Below are positions 61,601-64,000 of a stretch of DNA of 64,000 bases, piece by piece. The notes under the pieces are model-generated. The model made no database searches. It was given only the letters and a program-made list of their open reading frames with translations, and was not told the origin of the DNA. A program made the position numbers and the translations under genes. The DNA lies in NCBI GenBank assembly GCA_950022655.1, contig OX465583.1:14221298-14285297 (forward strand), written 5' to 3'. The first letter of the stretch is position 1, and the number at the start of each line of letters is the position of its first letter. The DNA comes from Alentia gelatinosa. Taxonomy: Eukaryota > Annelida > Polychaeta > Phyllodocida > Polynoidae.

Positions 61601-61746
61601 AGAATACTGGCTTAGGCTACGTGGACGTCGTTTTGTACGTGGTCCTAGCTCCAGATGTACGTCCTGAGCTCGTAGAGCGAAGGACGTACATCTGGAGCTA
61701 GGACCAAGTACAAAACGACGTCAATCGTAGCCTAGACTGTATTCTA
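61601..61746. mobile_element. Long palindrome (foldback)
   Basis: AGAATACTGGCTTAGGCTAC outer arm. Inner arms TGGTCCTAGCTCCAGATGTA and their inverse surround CGTCCTGAGCTCGTAGAGCG. A partly related tip (CCTGAGCTCATAGAGCGAGG) occurs at about 44,975. Confidence 0.75.
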
Positions 61747-61749
61747 TTT

Positions 61750-63871
61750 ATTATATACCCTCAAATCGTTAGAATTAGTTAAATATTTACCTAATCGCCA
61801 TTATCAAAGTAGTTGGGCACAGCATCGTGTACTCGAATCGTGGTTTTCACAACAACGTCGCTCTTGTGCCTGGAGTTTGTGACATCATCAACTTGTCGAT
61901 CTCCATACACATTCTTTGTCTTATTCTATTAAGGCAAAGGGCAAAGCATATGCTGGGCGAGTGAGTCGTATATAACTTGTTGCCGACTGTTCTTTAACAA
62001 GAAAGTTTGAGATCTGCCTATAACCAGCGCATTGTTATGGACAACAAGCCAGAGCGGTGCAGTGTCTCCCGTTGTCGCTAAGTTTGTGACGTCAACGGTT
62101 TGTTTTCATATTGTGAGCTGACTATGTCAACCGTGTCTGGCACTATGGCAAGCCTATTTTATTTATATTTTTAACCTCATATTTCTATGTTTCATATCTA
62201 TTATGTATTTATGAACCACATTCACAGGTTTTAATTATGTATATTTACAGTCGATACTTCAACGATGCCATACATATTTTTTCGCTGGTTCGTATGTGAA
62301 ATATACGATCGGGAACAAGTTAACTGCTTCCTGTTTCGCGCACCCGGTGCCCGTACACTGAATTTCGTGCACATACATATAATATCTAAATAATACTTAT
62401 ATACAGTATAGGCGTCAGTTTCGTGCACGGGTATATAATAAGTGTCAGTCCTGCACGCTTTGAAATCACTGACCCAGAGGTCAATCTATGCACTGCATTG
62501 CTCGATCAGGTGTACAGTTATAACCGTGAGTGGTGCAGTGTGATAAACTCACTTCACGTTTTCATCGAACGCGGGTGAGCTTCGAACAGCGGCCGCTTTT
62601 CGGAGTCTTATAACTCTGGATGTAATGATCAGATCTGAATGATTTAAACAGCATTAAAATCGTCAGGGAAAGTTTGACGGAAAATTAGTGACATGTCATT
62701 TGTAACTTGACTTGATATCGCGTTATCGCGACACAGTAGGTGCGTCACATTTTCACTCTCCAAACACACATCCCTGCTTCTTAAATACTATTTAATTTTT
62801 TTTTTCTTCTTTTTTCGGTTGATGATAGAAGTGCCCTCGCCTCGTTTACTTAAATCTTAAATACTATTTAATGTGTACAAGAAAGAAATGCTGCCTACCT
62901 ACATTCTGGATGTCCCCAATGAGGATGTATAGAAGGAGACCCAAGGGAAATGCACCCATGGATGCTGACTTCAGATCAGTGTTCCAGGTCGCTGCTTGTA
63001 ATGGGCCTTTTTCAAAGATTCATCGCTGAACTTGCACATACGACCTAAATCTTTGTATGACTCCATACCCGTATGATTTCTCATGCAACATTGAGTATTT
63101 GGTTCCTCTACTTTCGACTCTGTGGATTAGACTTTAATGAGATTAAGTTCATCCAGTTTAGGTCGAGACAAACCTATTTATTATTTATGGCTTGGGGGGC
63201 ACAGTTTTTGCGGCATGAATTTGTTAAAAAAAAAAAAAAAAAGTCCCCCCCCCCCAATCACCGTCGAATGCCTCCAAAAAAGCCCCCCTCCTTCTTAGGA
63301 ATAGGGTAAAAACACAAGGGAAGCAATTTTTGACAAAGCTTTCCTTCTATACCTTTAAAGAAACCCAGTTATATTCAGTCAATTGTCAAAGTATATAGGA
63401 GTGTTATGATGGATTTTTCGTTCGCGGGACCTCCACTGGAGTTTGTATTGGGCAACTTTTTGGGTCTGGTTAGTGATAGGGGTTGGTTCAGCAAAACGCT
63501 ATGTATATATCCAAAGTATATAGTAGTGGTCACAATTTAAACAGTGAAGTGTTTTTCAATACATTTACCAATCTGTATAATAAAAACTGAATCTTGTCAT
63601 TTGATGTGTTATTGATGGTGTGAACAGACTCTTCATTTGATGAGGAATTATCATAATCTGAAGGTATTTCTAGCACTTTGTCATCCTCAGACTTGGATTG
63701 TACACTGATTTCAATGTGACTGTTGAGGAGTTCTTGTGATGCATGTGCTATGATAGTTTTTATCTTATCTTCTTTATGTGAGTTAGAGGTAGCTTGTTCT
63801 GTTCAAGTATACAGCCAGTTCATCTCGCAAGTTTGCCTTCACCAAGTAGCTTTTCCCTGTCATAGTCATTA
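61750..63871. other. Downstream flank, nothing recognised
   Basis: Poly-A/C runs near 63,225-63,255. No exon-like reading frame with splice support. Confidence 0.4.
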
Positions 63872-64000
63872 TTTATCCTACCCCTAATATAAAATCCCAT
63901 AGGCTTAACATTGGGTTTCCGTATGCCACGCTGACTGGCATACAGAGTTATATATATGCCACTAGTGGCATACAGCATTGTTATCACGTAATATTCCAAA
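63872..64000 (+). mobile_element. Foldback element, subfamily A, cut by window edge
   Basis: Left module only: TATCCTACCCC, TAACATTGGG core and CACTAGTGGCATA palindrome. The right hairpin lies outside the window. Confidence 0.85.

Overview
This window looks like the genome of an invertebrate animal. It is AT-rich and has long introns with GT..AG boundaries. Many small DNA transposons and a decayed Ty3/gypsy retrotransposon are present. Two split, conserved animal genes lie head to head. I see no bacterial operons, rRNA or CRISPR array. The repeat style (elements with 'cttaagggg' ends, tRNA-derived SINE heads, foldback elements) would fit a lophotrochozoan or another marine invertebrate, but I cannot name the species.

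Minus strand, about 25.1 kb down to 0.8 kb: a FAM227-like gene (FWWh-domain family). Nine exons join in phase from an ATG at 25,126. The last exon I can see ends at a splice donor at 810, so the 3' end lies beyond the left edge. Plus strand, 29,159 to 57,237: a complete 20-exon spindle-checkpoint gene of the BUBR1/BUB1 (MADBUB) family. The exons join in phase to a predicted protein of 1,229 residues. It has an N-terminal KEN box, a BUB1/Mad3 TPR region, three ABBA-like motifs, a GLEBS (Bub3-binding) motif, a coiled coil and a C-terminal kinase domain whose catalytic lysine, HGDIKPDN loop and DFG are all present. About 4 kb separates the two start codons.

The stop codon of the BUBR1-like gene lies inside the first unit of a tandem array of about 31 copies of a 50-53 bp unit (57.2-58.8 kb), so the array sits in the presumptive 3' UTR. 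Nearly everything else is mobile DNA. (1) A bipartite, two-palindrome foldback family, with at least a dozen copies in several subfamilies, shares a TAACATTGGG-type core but has different hairpins. (2) An hAT-like MITE family with CAGGGATG ends shows an exact 6-bp target duplication in eight copies. (3) piggyBac-like TTAA elements carry internal palindromic repeats. (4) There are Tigger-like, Harbinger-like and other TIR elements. (5) A broken gypsy element (gag knuckle, RT, RNase H, integrase) is itself interrupted by foldback elements, one of which carries an 812-bp solo LTR. (6) Three SINE heads are present. Several transposon ends lie within 4-50 bp of splice sites.

All exon boundaries were read by eye from frame continuity and splice consensus. 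All family names come from remembered conserved motifs, not database searches. The 5' and 3' UTR limits are not known.
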